Below are positions 1 through 12,116 of a DNA stretch of 64,000 nucleotides, piece after piece. The notes beneath the pieces were generated by a model, which did not search any database, was not told where the DNA came from, and was given only the letters and a program-made list of their open reading frames with translations. Position 1 is the first letter of the stretch. Each line of letters starts with the position of its first letter. Source of the DNA: Bradyrhizobium pachyrhizi (lineage in GTDB: Bacteria; Pseudomonadota; Alphaproteobacteria; Rhizobiales; Xanthobacteraceae); assembly GCF_001189245.1 (NCBI RefSeq), contig NZ_LFIQ01000052.1:25246-89245 (forward strand), in the 5' to 3' direction. The position numbers and the translations under genes are program-made.

Positions 1-51
1 GCATCGCGCTTCGGCGTCCCGGCACCACCGGCGGTCACGCCGCCGCCATAG
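1..51 (+). CDS. C-terminal end of an upstream protein (partial)
   Basis: Reading frame 1 is open from the first base to a TAG at 49-51 and encodes a proline-rich tail ending in APPAVTPPP. This would be the last 16 residues of a gene that starts before the window. Nothing can be said about its function, and the assignment rests only on the open frame and the Pro/Ala-rich composition. Confidence 0.35.
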   Translation, partial: ASRFGVPAPPAVTPPP

Positions 52-138
52 AACCGTCTTCAATTGGAGATTGAATTTTCACCGCGTTCTGCCGTACATA
101 GAGACCGCGAATTTTCACGGCGGCCGCGGGGGCAACGG

Positions 139-1359
139 ATGCCGAAGGATATTGTGATTTGCTGCGACGGCACCGGCAACGAGATCGGTGACAATATCTC
201 CAACGTGCTGAAGTTGTTCCGCGTCGCCGACAAGAATGACCGACAGCGGATCTATTATCATCCCGGCCTCGGCACCGTCGGCCTGCAAAACGCCTGGGGC
301 CGCTTCAAGCAGCAGATGCGCGGCCTGTTCGGGCTGGCCTTCGGCGCCGGTCTCGACCAGGACACGCTCGGCGCCTACCTGTTCCTGTGCCGAACGTGGG
401 AGCCCGGTGACCGGGTCTGGATGTTCGGCTTCAGCCGCGGTGCCTACACGGTGCGCGTGCTCGCGGCCTTCGTCCATGTGATGGGCCTTCTGCCCGTCGA
501 CCAGCTCGACCTCGCGAGCTACGCCTTCGGCACCTACAAGAAAGCCAGCTCCGACGCCCAGAAGTCCGACGGCACATTCGACTATGCTCCGTTGAAGGAA
601 GCCTGGCACTTCAGCCAGATTGCCGGCGGCCGCAACATCGACGTCGAGTTCGTCGGGGTCTGGGACACCGTGGCCTCGATCATCGTGCCGCGACAGGACA
701 ATTTCCTGTTCGACTTGCAGACGCTGCTGTTCACCCGCACCAATTCCAGCGTCAAACGGTTCCGCCAGGCGATCTCAATCGACGAGCGCAGGCGCATGTT
801 CCGGCTCAATCGCTGGATAGAGCCGCAGAAATTTCGCTCGGATCCATTCGATCCGGCGACGGAGGTGGAGCAAGACATCAGCCAGGTCTGGTTTGCCGGC
901 GTGCACTCCGACGTCGGCGGCGGCTATCCGGAGGACCAGAGCGGACCGTCAAAGTTTCCGCTGATCTGGCTGCTCGAGCAGGCCAAGGCGGCCGGGCTGC
1001 ACATGAATCAGGCGCTGATCGATCATCTCGCCTGGGGCATGCCGTTGCCGCCGCACAAGCACGACTATGTGCCGCCGAGCGCGACCGCTCCGCTGCACAA
1101 TTCGCTGACCGCCGCCTGGGAAATCCTGGAATGGATTCCGAAGAGCGACAAATGGAAGGAATGGCCGGAGCGGAAATCCTTCCTCGGCTTCTATCTGCCG
1201 ATGGGCGAGCCGCGGCCGATTGCGGATGGCGCGACCATCCATGCCTCGGTGCTGGAACGCATGGAGAAGGATCCGGCCTACAAGCCGATCAATATACCGA
1301 AGACCTACAAGGTCGAGCCGATGACGCCGCCCCCGGCGCCACCCGCGCCGTCGGCCTGA
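139..1359 (+). CDS. DUF2235 alpha/beta hydrolase (Tle1-like phospholipase fold)
   Basis: A 406-residue protein. The N-terminus carries CCDGTGNE (about residues 8-15), the hallmark of DUF2235 proteins. The nucleophile elbow GFSRGAYTVR lies near residue 97 with a GxSxG serine, and HSDVGGGY near residue 256 is the conserved C-terminal motif of the family. Relatives include the type VI lipase effectors Tle1 and many stand-alone cytoplasmic hydrolases. No VgrG, PAAR or other type VI gene is visible nearby, so a stand-alone hydrolase is more likely than an effector. There is no signal peptide. The ATG at 139 is preferred because homology begins immediately after it; an in-frame upstream start at 64 would add unrelated residues. 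The C-terminus is Pro/Ala rich. Confidence 0.85.
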   Translation: MPKDIVICCDGTGNEIGDNISNVLKLFRVADKNDRQRIYYHPGLGTVGLQNAWGRFKQQMRGLFGLAFGAGLDQDTLGAYLFLCRTWEPGDRVWMFGFSRGAYTVRVLAAFVHVMGLLPVDQLDLASYAFGTYKKASSDAQKSDGTFDYAPLKEAWHFSQIAGGRNIDVEFVGVWDTVASIIVPRQDNFLFDLQTLLFTRTNSSVKRFRQAISIDERRRMFRLNRWIEPQKFRSDPFDPATEVEQDISQVWFAGVHSDVGGGYPEDQSGPSKFPLIWLLEQAKAAGLHMNQALIDHLAWGMPLPPHKHDYVPPSATAPLHNSLTAAWEILEWIPKSDKWKEWPERKSFLGFYLPMGEPRPIADGATIHASVLERMEKDPAYKPINIPKTYKVEPMTPPPAPPAPSA

Positions 1360-1399
1360 AGACCAGAATGAATTTGCTTTGGATCGGACAGTCCTCTGC

Positions 1400-1556
1400 T
1401 TCACCTCGCCCCGTGGGCGGGGAGAGGTCGGAACGCATCGGCAGATGCGTTCCGGGTGAGGGGGAGTCTCCGCAAAGGCAGCTATCACCCTACACGCGGA
1501 GAAGACCCCACACCCCAACCCTCTCCCCGTAAGCACAGGGAGAGGGAGCGCAGCGC
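1400..1556. repeat. Intergenic palindromic repeat element
   Basis: This gap between the convergent DUF2235 and molybdenum hydroxylase genes holds nested inverted repeats. They are a CCTCGCCCC/GGGGAGAGG-like pair near 1405-1427, GAACGCATC/GATGCGTTC at 1431-1439 and 1444-1452, and CCCTCTCCCCGT paired with ACAGGGAGAGGG near 1518-1550. Composition and arrangement match the dispersed GC-rich repeats common in Bradyrhizobium intergenic DNA. It could act as a bidirectional terminator. Confidence 0.55.
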
Positions 1557-1592
1557 CGTCGCTTTGGGTATTCGACCTGTTCTCATCACGCA

Positions 1593-3815
1593 TTACGCGT
1601 CGATCGCGTCCTTGATCCGCTTGCGGCTGAGCGGCAGGTCGCGCAGCCGCTTGCCGGTCGCGTGCGCGATGGCATTGGCGAGCGAAGCGGCGGCCGGGCC
1701 CTGCCCGGTCTCGCCGCTGCCGAGAAACGGCTGGCCGGGACGGTTGATGATGTGGACGGCGATGCTGTCGGGCACCGCATTGAAGCGCAGGATCGGGTAG
1801 GTCTGCCAGTCGATGCTGGTGATCCTTGTCTCGTCGAAGGTGACGCTTTCATAGAGCGTCCAGCTCGTCGACTGCACGATCGCGCCCTCGATCTGGTTGG
1901 TGATGCCGTCCGGATTGACGACCTGGCCGGCATCGACGGCGGCGACCGCGCGCACCAGCCGGGCCCGCCCGGTTTCGCGATCGACCTCGACCTCGGACGC
2001 GATGGCGCAATAGGCGGCGAGATTCTTGTAGCGTGCAAACGCGAAGCCGTAGCCGCGATTTCGCGGCGGCTGCTGTCCGCGCGTCCAGCCGAATTCCTCC
2101 GCGGCCTTCACGACCACCGCGCGGCCACGCTGATCGTCGAGATGCCTGAGACGAAACTCGACCGGATCGGCGCCGGCGAGAGCGGCCAGTTCATCCATGA
2201 AGCTCTCGGTCGAGAACACGTTGTGATAGGCGCCGAGCGCGCGCATCGCGGAGATCCGCAGCGGCATCGCGGGGATGAAATGATGCATCACGTGCGCGTT
2301 CGGAAAATTGTAGATCGGGATCGCGTTGCGGTCGCCGCCCCCCTCCGGCAGCGGCAACGGCTTTGGTGCCGGCACCGCGAATGATCGCGCCATGTGCTGG
2401 GCCGCAAGCAGCGCGCCGGCGCCGCCCGGCCGCATCGAATGGGTGTTGCTCCACACCGCAAAATTCCAGTCGGCAATCTTGCCGTCGGCCGTGAGCGACG
2501 CGCTCAATTTCGTCACCATCGCCGGGCCATAGGGCTCCCAGCCGTGCTCCTGCTCGCGCATCCACTGCACCCGAACTGGGCGCCCTGGCAGCGCCCGGGC
2601 GATCAGCGCGGCGTCGGCCGCGGCATCGTCGGCGCCGTTGTGGCCGTAGCAGCCGGAGCCTTCGACATGGATCAGGCGGACGCTGGCGGGCGCCATGCCG
2701 AGCATCTCGGCGATCGCCTGCCGGTCGGGATAGACGCCCTGCGTGTGCGTCCATACCGTCATCGCGCCATCGATGAATTGCGCGACCGCGCAGGACGGCC
2801 CGATCGAACCGTGCGACTGGTAAGGCCGCGTGTAGGTCGCTTCGAGCGACCGCGCGCCGCTCACCGTGGGATCGCTACGCTGCAAGATCGCGAAATCCTG
2901 CGACGGCAGCGCGGTCAGCACGTTGGCCAGATCGTGCTGGTTCGGCAGCTTCGCGCTCTCCCGCCACTTCGCCGCCGCGGCCAGCGCGTGCATGGCCTTG
3001 ACCGCCGAAAACTCCTTCTCCGCCACCACGGCCAGGAAGTTGCCGTCGCGCACGATTTGAATCACGCCGGGCATTTTCTCGATCGCGGCCGTGTCGCATT
3101 CCACGAACTGCGCGCCGTAGCTCGGCGGGCGTACCACGCGCGCATGCACCATGCCGGGAAGCCGCATGTCCTGCACATAGGCCGCGCCGCCCGTGACCTT
3201 GGCAGGAATGTCGACGCGCGGCACCGGCTGGCCCATCACCTTGAAGCCCGCCGGATCCTTCAGGCTCGATGTCGGTTGCGCCTGGACGTGCAACATGTCC
3301 GAGGCGACAAGCTCGCCATAGCCCAGACGCCGTCCATCGGGAGCGATGACGGCCGCATTCTCGGTTCGCAGACCGTCGGGCGGCAAGTCGAAACGCCTTG
3401 CTGCCTCCGCCACCAGCAGCGCACGCGCTTGCGCCGCCGCATGCAGGATCGCCGTGCCGCTGTCCTGCATCGAATGGCTGCCTGACGTATAGCCCTCGTT
3501 CGCCGTGAGTTTGGTGTCGGCGGTGATCACCTTCAGCGCATCGAAGGGAATATCGAGCTGCTCGGCCGCGATCTGCTGAAACGCGGTGCGGAATCCCTGG
3601 CCGAGTTCGGCCTTGCCGGTAAAGGCCGTGACCTGGCCATTGGCATCGATGCGGATCCAGGAATCCAGATTGGGCGATTTCGCCAGGCTGCCCGGCAACG
3701 CGGGGCTCTGCGGCTTCTGCTCCTGTGCGATCGCGCCGCGCAGCGAGAAACTGACGATCAGCGCGCCACCGCCGGCCAGCACGCTGCGGCGATCGAGAAC
3801 CACCGGCGCGGTCAT
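1593..3815 (-). CDS. Molybdopterin-binding subunit of a periplasmic xanthine-oxidase-family hydroxylase (isoquinoline/aldehyde oxidoreductase type)
   Basis: A 740-residue large subunit carrying the molybdenum-cytosine-dinucleotide site. It starts with a twin-arginine signal (LDRRSVLAGGGALIVSFSL), so the folded enzyme should be exported by Tat. The near-C-terminal GSGETGQGPAAASLANAI contains the conserved catalytic glutamate region of the family. The architecture matches the single-polypeptide beta subunits of isoquinoline 1-oxidoreductase-like enzymes, which hydroxylate N-heterocycles or oxidise aldehydes; the substrate cannot be read from sequence. The ATG at 3815 overlaps the stop of the 2Fe-2S gene (ATGA), showing translational coupling. 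Electrons would pass to the 2Fe-2S subunit and then to the triheme cytochrome encoded first in the operon. Confidence 0.88.
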   Translation of the reverse strand: MTAPVVLDRRSVLAGGGALIVSFSLRGAIAQEQKPQSPALPGSLAKSPNLDSWIRIDANGQVTAFTGKAELGQGFRTAFQQIAAEQLDIPFDALKVITADTKLTANEGYTSGSHSMQDSGTAILHAAAQARALLVAEAARRFDLPPDGLRTENAAVIAPDGRRLGYGELVASDMLHVQAQPTSSLKDPAGFKVMGQPVPRVDIPAKVTGGAAYVQDMRLPGMVHARVVRPPSYGAQFVECDTAAIEKMPGVIQIVRDGNFLAVVAEKEFSAVKAMHALAAAAKWRESAKLPNQHDLANVLTALPSQDFAILQRSDPTVSGARSLEATYTRPYQSHGSIGPSCAVAQFIDGAMTVWTHTQGVYPDRQAIAEMLGMAPASVRLIHVEGSGCYGHNGADDAAADAALIARALPGRPVRVQWMREQEHGWEPYGPAMVTKLSASLTADGKIADWNFAVWSNTHSMRPGGAGALLAAQHMARSFAVPAPKPLPLPEGGGDRNAIPIYNFPNAHVMHHFIPAMPLRISAMRALGAYHNVFSTESFMDELAALAGADPVEFRLRHLDDQRGRAVVVKAAEEFGWTRGQQPPRNRGYGFAFARYKNLAAYCAIASEVEVDRETGRARLVRAVAAVDAGQVVNPDGITNQIEGAIVQSTSWTLYESVTFDETRITSIDWQTYPILRFNAVPDSIAVHIINRPGQPFLGSGETGQGPAAASLANAIAHATGKRLRDLPLSRKRIKDAIDA

Positions 3816-4303
3816 CGGATGCTCCTGTCGCTTGCGGCGTCGGCCGTATCCATCAACCTGGCGGCGCGATGCACCGCGCGCAGGATTCGCATATGGGTGC
3901 CGCAACGGCAGAGATTGGGCTCCAGCTCGGCACGGATCTGCGCATCCGACGGCTTCGGGTTGCGCATCAGCAGCGCCTGTGCGCGCATCATCATCCCGGC
4001 GATGCAGTAGCCGCACTGCGCCGCCTGCTCCTCCATGAAGGCGCGCTGGATCGGCGCCGGCGTGGCCACGGTGCCGAGCCCCTCGAGCGTCGTCACCTGC
4101 TTGCCCTCGACCAGGACCAGCGGCGTGACGCAGGACAGCACGGCCTTGCCGTCGACGATCACCGTGCAGGAGCCGCATTGCCCGAGCCCGCAGCCGAACT
4201 TGGCGGCATTGAGCGCCAGATCATTGCGCAACACATAGAGCAGCGGCGTATCCGCCTCCGCATCGACCTGATGATCCCTGCCATTGACCTTCAATGTCAT
4301 CAT
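3812..4303 (-). CDS. 2Fe-2S subunit of the molybdenum hydroxylase
   Basis: A 163-residue small subunit with two [2Fe-2S] sites. The plant-ferredoxin-like cluster motif is CGLGQCGSCTV, followed by a further Cys after VLSC. The C-terminal helical domain carries CGYC and CRCGTHMRI. This is the standard pattern of the xanthine dehydrogenase family electron-transfer subunit. The start at 4303 is fixed by an ATGA overlap with the end of the upstream cytochrome gene, and the gene ends in another ATGA overlap with the Mo subunit. It has no signal peptide of its own, so it probably crosses the membrane bound to the Tat-tagged large subunit. Confidence 0.92.
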   Translation of the reverse strand: MMTLKVNGRDHQVDAEADTPLLYVLRNDLALNAAKFGCGLGQCGSCTVIVDGKAVLSCVTPLVLVEGKQVTTLEGLGTVATPAPIQRAFMEEQAAQCGYCIAGMMMRAQALLMRNPKPSDAQIRAELEPNLCRCGTHMRILRAVHRAARLMDTADAASDRSIR

Positions 4304-5643
4304 GGCTTGCCTCGCTGTCTGGATTCCGCTGGCGTGTCGCGCGCCGCAAGCGACGTCGCCTGCACCGCGCGCGCATCGCGCTCCGCCTTGTCGAGATTGG
4401 CCCACGCCGGCCGCTTGCCGAACCGCTCGCGCAGATAGGCCGTGAGCGCGACCATCTGCGTATCATCGATGCTGGCGGCAAAGCCCGGCATGATCGGGCT
4501 GCGCTCGCCTTCGATAGCGCCGACGCCCGACAACACGATATTGAGGAGGTTGCGCGGGTCGGGGCTCGCGATCGCCGTGCTGAGCGCGAGATTGACGCCA
4601 CCATAAGGCAACGCCCGGCGGCCCTCATGGCAGGAGGCACACGCGGCGGCATAGATCGCCGCACCGGCCGCATGGGTCTGTGCCGCATCATCCGAAGACG
4701 ATTGTGCGACGACGTCGGCTGGCCGTTTGCGATCCGGCGCCAGCGCGCCCGAGATATCGGCCATGTACACGGCGATGGCCCGCACGTCGCCGTCGGGCAC
4801 CGTCGCCAGATTACCGACCACTTCAGCCATCGGCCCGCGCGCGGTGCCATGATCGGCCTGCCATCCGTGGCGCAAATAGGCGTAGAGCGCATCGGCGGTC
4901 CACCGCACCGGGGCGTGCGAGGTGTCGTTCAGCGCGTAGGCGTGCCAATTGTCGACCTCGCCACCGGAGAACTGCGCATTCACCCGCTCGGCGCCGAGCG
5001 CGTTACGCGGCGTGTGGCAGGCGCCGCAATGCGCGAGCCCCTCCACCAGATAAGCGCCGCGGTTCCATTCCGCGCCCTTCGCCGAGTCCTGAAGGGCATC
5101 GCCGCTGCGCAGATACAGCAGCTTCCACCCCGCGATCAGCAGTCGATAGTTCAACGGAAACGAAAGCTGATTCGCCGGCGGCGACGCGTGGACCGGCTGC
5201 CGCGTCATCAGGAACGCATACAGCGCCCGGTCGTCCGCATCCGAGACGTTGGTGAAATGGTCATAGGGAAAGGTCGGGTAGAGATGCTGGCCATCGCGAG
5301 CCACGCCCGAGCGCATCGCGCGGACGAACGCCTCCTCCGGCCAGCCCCCGATGCCGGTGTCGGCATCCGGCGTGATGTTGGATGAGAAGACGATGCCGAA
5401 CGGCGTTGGAACCGGGAGCCCGCCGGCATAAGTCGCGCCGGCCTGCACGGTATGGCAGGTGTTGCAATTGCCGATCGCGGCGAGTTCGCGGCCGCGCTTG
5501 ACCAGATCAGGGTCGAAGGTATCGGCCCGCGGCGGCGCAATGGCGGCAATCTGCGGCCGCCAGGCGACGGCAAGGGCTGCCGCCGCGCCCGCGACCAGCA
5601 CGATCGCGGCAATGCCTGTGATGATCCGCAGCTGACCAGTCAT
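4300..5643 (-). CDS. Triheme c-type cytochrome, electron acceptor subunit of the hydroxylase
   Basis: A 447-residue protein with an N-terminal signal/anchor (ITGIAAIVLVAGAAAALAVA) and three CxxCH haem sites: CNTCH, CGACH and CASCH. This is the layout of cytochrome subunits of membrane-bound alcohol, aldehyde and gluconate dehydrogenases. It is the first gene of a three-gene operon read leftward, with ATGA overlaps between all genes. The inferred role is to take electrons from the periplasmic Mo/2Fe-2S enzyme and pass them to the respiratory chain. The upstream gap (5644-5774) is shared with divergent recQ and should hold both promoters. Confidence 0.9.
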   Translation of the reverse strand: MTGQLRIITGIAAIVLVAGAAAALAVAWRPQIAAIAPPRADTFDPDLVKRGRELAAIGNCNTCHTVQAGATYAGGLPVPTPFGIVFSSNITPDADTGIGGWPEEAFVRAMRSGVARDGQHLYPTFPYDHFTNVSDADDRALYAFLMTRQPVHASPPANQLSFPLNYRLLIAGWKLLYLRSGDALQDSAKGAEWNRGAYLVEGLAHCGACHTPRNALGAERVNAQFSGGEVDNWHAYALNDTSHAPVRWTADALYAYLRHGWQADHGTARGPMAEVVGNLATVPDGDVRAIAVYMADISGALAPDRKRPADVVAQSSSDDAAQTHAAGAAIYAAACASCHEGRRALPYGGVNLALSTAIASPDPRNLLNIVLSGVGAIEGERSPIMPGFAASIDDTQMVALTAYLRERFGKRPAWANLDKAERDARAVQATSLAARDTPAESRQRGKP

Positions 5644-5774
5644 GCTGAATTGAGTTTGTTGTTGGGACGTGTATTAACACCTTTCGTTCCGGTATCGTTC
5701 GGCCAGAAGACCTCGATCACCGCCTGTTGACCTCAAGGAATCCTGAAAATCCCAAAGGGATCGCGCAAGGGATC

Positions 5775-7643
<1,869 letters not shown>

Positions 7644-7787
7644 ACAGCCCGTGTCGACGACTGCCGCCTGTTGGTGACGACATCGTGACACCGGCGCGAC
7701 GCGGCCGTGCTTTGTCTCGTTGACGGCCGCTGGACGCCCACTCATGCTGACCACGTTTCCTTAACTCATTGACCAGAGGAGCCGAAC

Positions 7788-8486
7788 ATGAGCAGCAAGC
7801 CGACGATCGTTCTGGTTCACGGATTCTGGGGAGGCGCGGCGCACTGGAGCAAGGTGATCGTCGCACTCTCGCGCAAGGGGCACACCGGTCTGCAAGCGGT
7901 CGAGATGCCGCTGACCTCGCTCGCCGACGACGCCGAACGCCTGCGCAAGATGGTCAAGCAGCAGGCCGGCCCGACGCTGCTGGTCGGCCATTCCTATGGT
8001 GGCGCAGTCATCACCGAAGCCGGCGATCTGGCAAACGTGGTCGGCCTCGTTTACATCGCGGCCTTCGCGCCGGACGCCGGCGAGAGCCCCGGCGCCATCA
8101 CCGCGGGCCTCCCGCCGGCGGCGATTGCCAATGTCGCACCGGATAGCGACGGCTATCTCTGGATCAAGCCTGACAAGTTTCACGAGAGCTTCTGCCAGGA
8201 TCTGCCCGCCGATGAAGCGCTGGTGATGGCAGTCACGCAGAAGGCACCGCTCGCCAGCACGTTCGGAGACAACGTCACCGCGCCGGCCTGGAAAAAGAAG
8301 CCGGTCTGGTACCAGATTTCCAGCGAAGACCGGATGATCAACCCCGACAACCAGAAGCGGATGTCGGAACGGATGAAGCCCCGCAAGATCATCACGCTCG
8401 CCGCCGGCCACGCCTCGCTGGCCTCGAAGCCGGACGAGGTGACCGCCTTCATCGACGAGGCCGCAGCCAGTCTGGCAAATGCGTAA
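7788..8486 (+). CDS. Alpha/beta hydrolase (salicylate-esterase / EstC-like family)
   Basis: A 232-residue single-domain hydrolase. The nucleophile elbow is GHSYGG, the oxyanion segment is LVHGFWGGAAHW, and the C-terminal catalytic His is in LAAGHASL. An acid residue in the SSEDRMINP region completes a likely triad. Length and motifs resemble small plant-esterase-like bacterial hydrolases; the substrate is unknown. The start has a clear GAGGAG ribosome site 6 nt upstream. There is no signal peptide. The gene is followed within 15 nt by a strong hairpin terminator and appears monocistronic. Confidence 0.88.
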   Translation: MSSKPTIVLVHGFWGGAAHWSKVIVALSRKGHTGLQAVEMPLTSLADDAERLRKMVKQQAGPTLLVGHSYGGAVITEAGDLANVVGLVYIAAFAPDAGESPGAITAGLPPAAIANVAPDSDGYLWIKPDKFHESFCQDLPADEALVMAVTQKAPLASTFGDNVTAPAWKKKPVWYQISSEDRMINPDNQKRMSERMKPRKIITLAAGHASLASKPDEVTAFIDEAAASLANA

Positions 8487-8500
8487 GCACGCGAGTTGTC

Positions 8501-8533
8501 CTGACATGGCCGGACGTGTTCCGGCCATGTCAG
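8501..8533 (+). terminator. Rho-independent terminator after the hydrolase gene
   Basis: A perfect 14-bp stem (CTGACATGGCCGGA at 8501-8514 with TCCGGCCATGTCAG at 8520-8533) and a 5-nt loop, followed by a short T run (TTT). It lies 14 nt past the hydrolase stop codon. Confidence 0.75.
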
Positions 8534-8534
8534 T

Positions 8535-8871
8535 TTGTGTCGCTGCGACGGGGAAGCCGATGGAGCCTCAAACACCTGGCTCTCGACGCTGGCACTCGCC
8601 GCGATGGGCGCGGCCGACACGATCAGCGTCGTGATCCGCGTCTCGCTGGTGCAGCTTGCGACGCCGGACGAGATGCGCGGCCGCGTCGGCGCGGTGAACT
8701 ATCTGTTCGTCAACGCCTCCAACCAGCTCAGCGAGTTCGAGAGCGGCATCACCGCCGCCTTGTTCGGCACGGTGCCGGCTGCATTGATCGGCGGCAATCG
8801 GCACTGTTGCGGTGGCGCTGCTTTGGATGTGGTTGTTCCCGGCGCTGCGCAAGGTCCAGCGGCTGGAGTGA
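8535..8871 (+). pseudogene. Relic of an MFS transporter (C-terminal part only, frameshifted)
   Basis: The translation LAAMGAADTISVVIRVSLVQL, then TPDEMRGRVGAVNYLFVNAS, is the conserved C-terminal half of MFS_3 (enterobactin-exporter-like) transporters. The frame breaks near 8796: the natural ending (IGTVAVALLWMWLFPALRK then VQRLE, stop at 8869-8871) continues in another frame. Only about the last two to three membrane segments remain, there is no start codon or ribosome site, and the fragment begins directly after the hydrolase terminator. It is a decayed remnant, probably left by a deletion that removed the 5' part. Confidence 0.8.
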
Positions 8872-9032
8872 AGCGGCGCCCGGATACCGCAGCCCTTCGC
8901 CTCGCGGCATAGGAGCCATACCCGACGGGGCAACGCCTGCGCTTGCAGGCCGCGCCGCCCTGGCCCTAATCTTTGCCCACCGCGTCCAACGAGACACGGA
9001 CAAGACACAACGATATAGGGAAGAGACGGCCC

Positions 9033-10781
<1,749 letters not shown>

Positions 10782-10863
10782 GGGCCGGCGGTATCCCCAC
10801 CGGGATTGCGCATGATAGTGTCGCGCCGGTCCGCGCTTCGCATCGCGGGCCGCACGGGGGACG

Positions 10864-11808
10864 ATGGCCGACACGGCATTGCAGGGACTGGTCGAGCGGA
10901 TCGGCGCGGATCACGTCGTGCGCCGGCTTGGGATCGAGGCCGCGCATGAGAAGCAGGTGTTCGGCCAGGGCACGCTGCTGTTCAATGTCGAGAACTGGAA
11001 GCTGGCGCCGCGGATCGTCGAGACTGCGCTGAAAGTCGCCGGCCTCCATGGCCGCGCGCGGCGCAATGCCGACCAGGTTGAGGTGCGACGCAATCTGGTG
11101 ACGTCGGCGCGCCTGCCGGCGGCCTTCGACGGCTTCACCATGCTTCAGCTCAGCGATCTCCACGCCGACATCAGCCAGGACGCGATGCGGCATCTGATGG
11201 ACATCGTGAGCGACATCGCCTGCGATATCTGCGTTCTCACGGGCGACTACCGCGGCAAGACGTATGGGCCGTTTGAAACGAGCCTCACGTTGATGCGGGA
11301 TCTGTGCGCACGGATCAAGCTGCCGCTCTACGGCATCCTCGGCAATCATGACAGCATCCGCATGACGCCGGCGCTGGAGGCGATGGGCATCAGGATGCTG
11401 TTCAATGAGCAGGAGCCGGTCACGCGCGATGGCGTGACGATCCACCTCGCCGGGATCGACGATGCGCACTTCTACCGCACCGACGACATTGCAAAGGCTG
11501 CCGCGGCGATCCCGCGCGATGCGTTCTCGATCCTGCTGGCGCATACGCCCGAATCCTACCGCGCGGCGGCGGCGGCCGGCTTCGATTTGATGCTGAGCGG
11601 CCATACCCATGGCGGCCAGCTCTGCCTGCCCGGCGGCATCGCGATCAAGCTGGAGGCGCGGCTGCCGCGTCGGATGGGCAGAGGCGCCTGGCGGTTCGGT
11701 GAACTTGCCGGCTACACATCGACCGGTGCCGGCACCAGCCTTGCGCCGGTGCGGCTGAACTGCCCGGCCGAGATCACGGTGCATACGCTGCGGCGGCTCG
11801 GCGACTGA
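10864..11808 (+). CDS. Metallophosphoesterase (calcineurin-like, YkuE type)
   Basis: A 314-residue protein with the full set of calcineurin-like metal ligands: LSDLHADIS (about residue 97), GDYRG, GNHD (about 160), a His in LLAHTPE and GHTHGGQ (about 246). It should be a binuclear metal phosphoesterase. There is no obvious Tat or Sec signal, unlike many YkuE relatives. A GGGGGA stretch lies directly before the ATG. The true substrate is unknown; UDP-sugar or phospholipid phosphoesters are typical for the family. Confidence 0.9.
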   Translation: MADTALQGLVERIGADHVVRRLGIEAAHEKQVFGQGTLLFNVENWKLAPRIVETALKVAGLHGRARRNADQVEVRRNLVTSARLPAAFDGFTMLQLSDLHADISQDAMRHLMDIVSDIACDICVLTGDYRGKTYGPFETSLTLMRDLCARIKLPLYGILGNHDSIRMTPALEAMGIRMLFNEQEPVTRDGVTIHLAGIDDAHFYRTDDIAKAAAAIPRDAFSILLAHTPESYRAAAAAGFDLMLSGHTHGGQLCLPGGIAIKLEARLPRRMGRGAWRFGELAGYTSTGAGTSLAPVRLNCPAEITVHTLRRLGD

Positions 11809-11846
11809 GCTCTGATGCCCCGCCTGCACGCGGCAGGCATGGCAAG

Positions 11847-11963
11847 CGTAGGATGGTAGAGCCAACGGGTCCGCGCAACGCGCGGCTCGATGATAAACTC
11901 AGCGAAACCCATCGATCTCTCACCTGAACGATGATGGGTTTCGCTTCGCTCTACCATCCTACG
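11847..11963. repeat. Long palindromic repeat element
   Basis: Outer arms CGTAGGATGGTAGAG (11847-11861) and CTCTACCATCCTACG (11949-11963) are perfect 15-bp inverted repeats. They enclose an inner pair, GCGAAACCCATC (11902-11913) and GATGGGTTTCGC (11933-11944). This two-hairpin layout is typical of dispersed intergenic palindromes in Bradyrhizobium. It fills most of the 307-base gap between the convergent phosphoesterase and protease genes and may end both transcripts. A similarly built element occurs at 15873-15994. Confidence 0.8.
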
Positions 11964-12116
11964 AACCGACGTCGCAGGCGCGCATTGCCAAAATATCGAA
12001 AACAACCCCATGCAAAGGAGCCGGCGGCTGCCCGGATTTCGCAGGGAAGGACGTGTGGCCGATAGCCCTATCCGGTCGCCCTGCCGCAAGGACGGGGAGA
12101 GGGAACAGCGGAGGCC

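Noticed and set aside
139..1359. Type VI secretion effector
   Set aside because: The DUF2235 fold fits, but there is no VgrG, PAAR or immunity-like gene beside it.
5727..5774. TTG start for recQ
   Set aside because: Adds residues before the family start; the ATG at 5775 has an AAGGG site.
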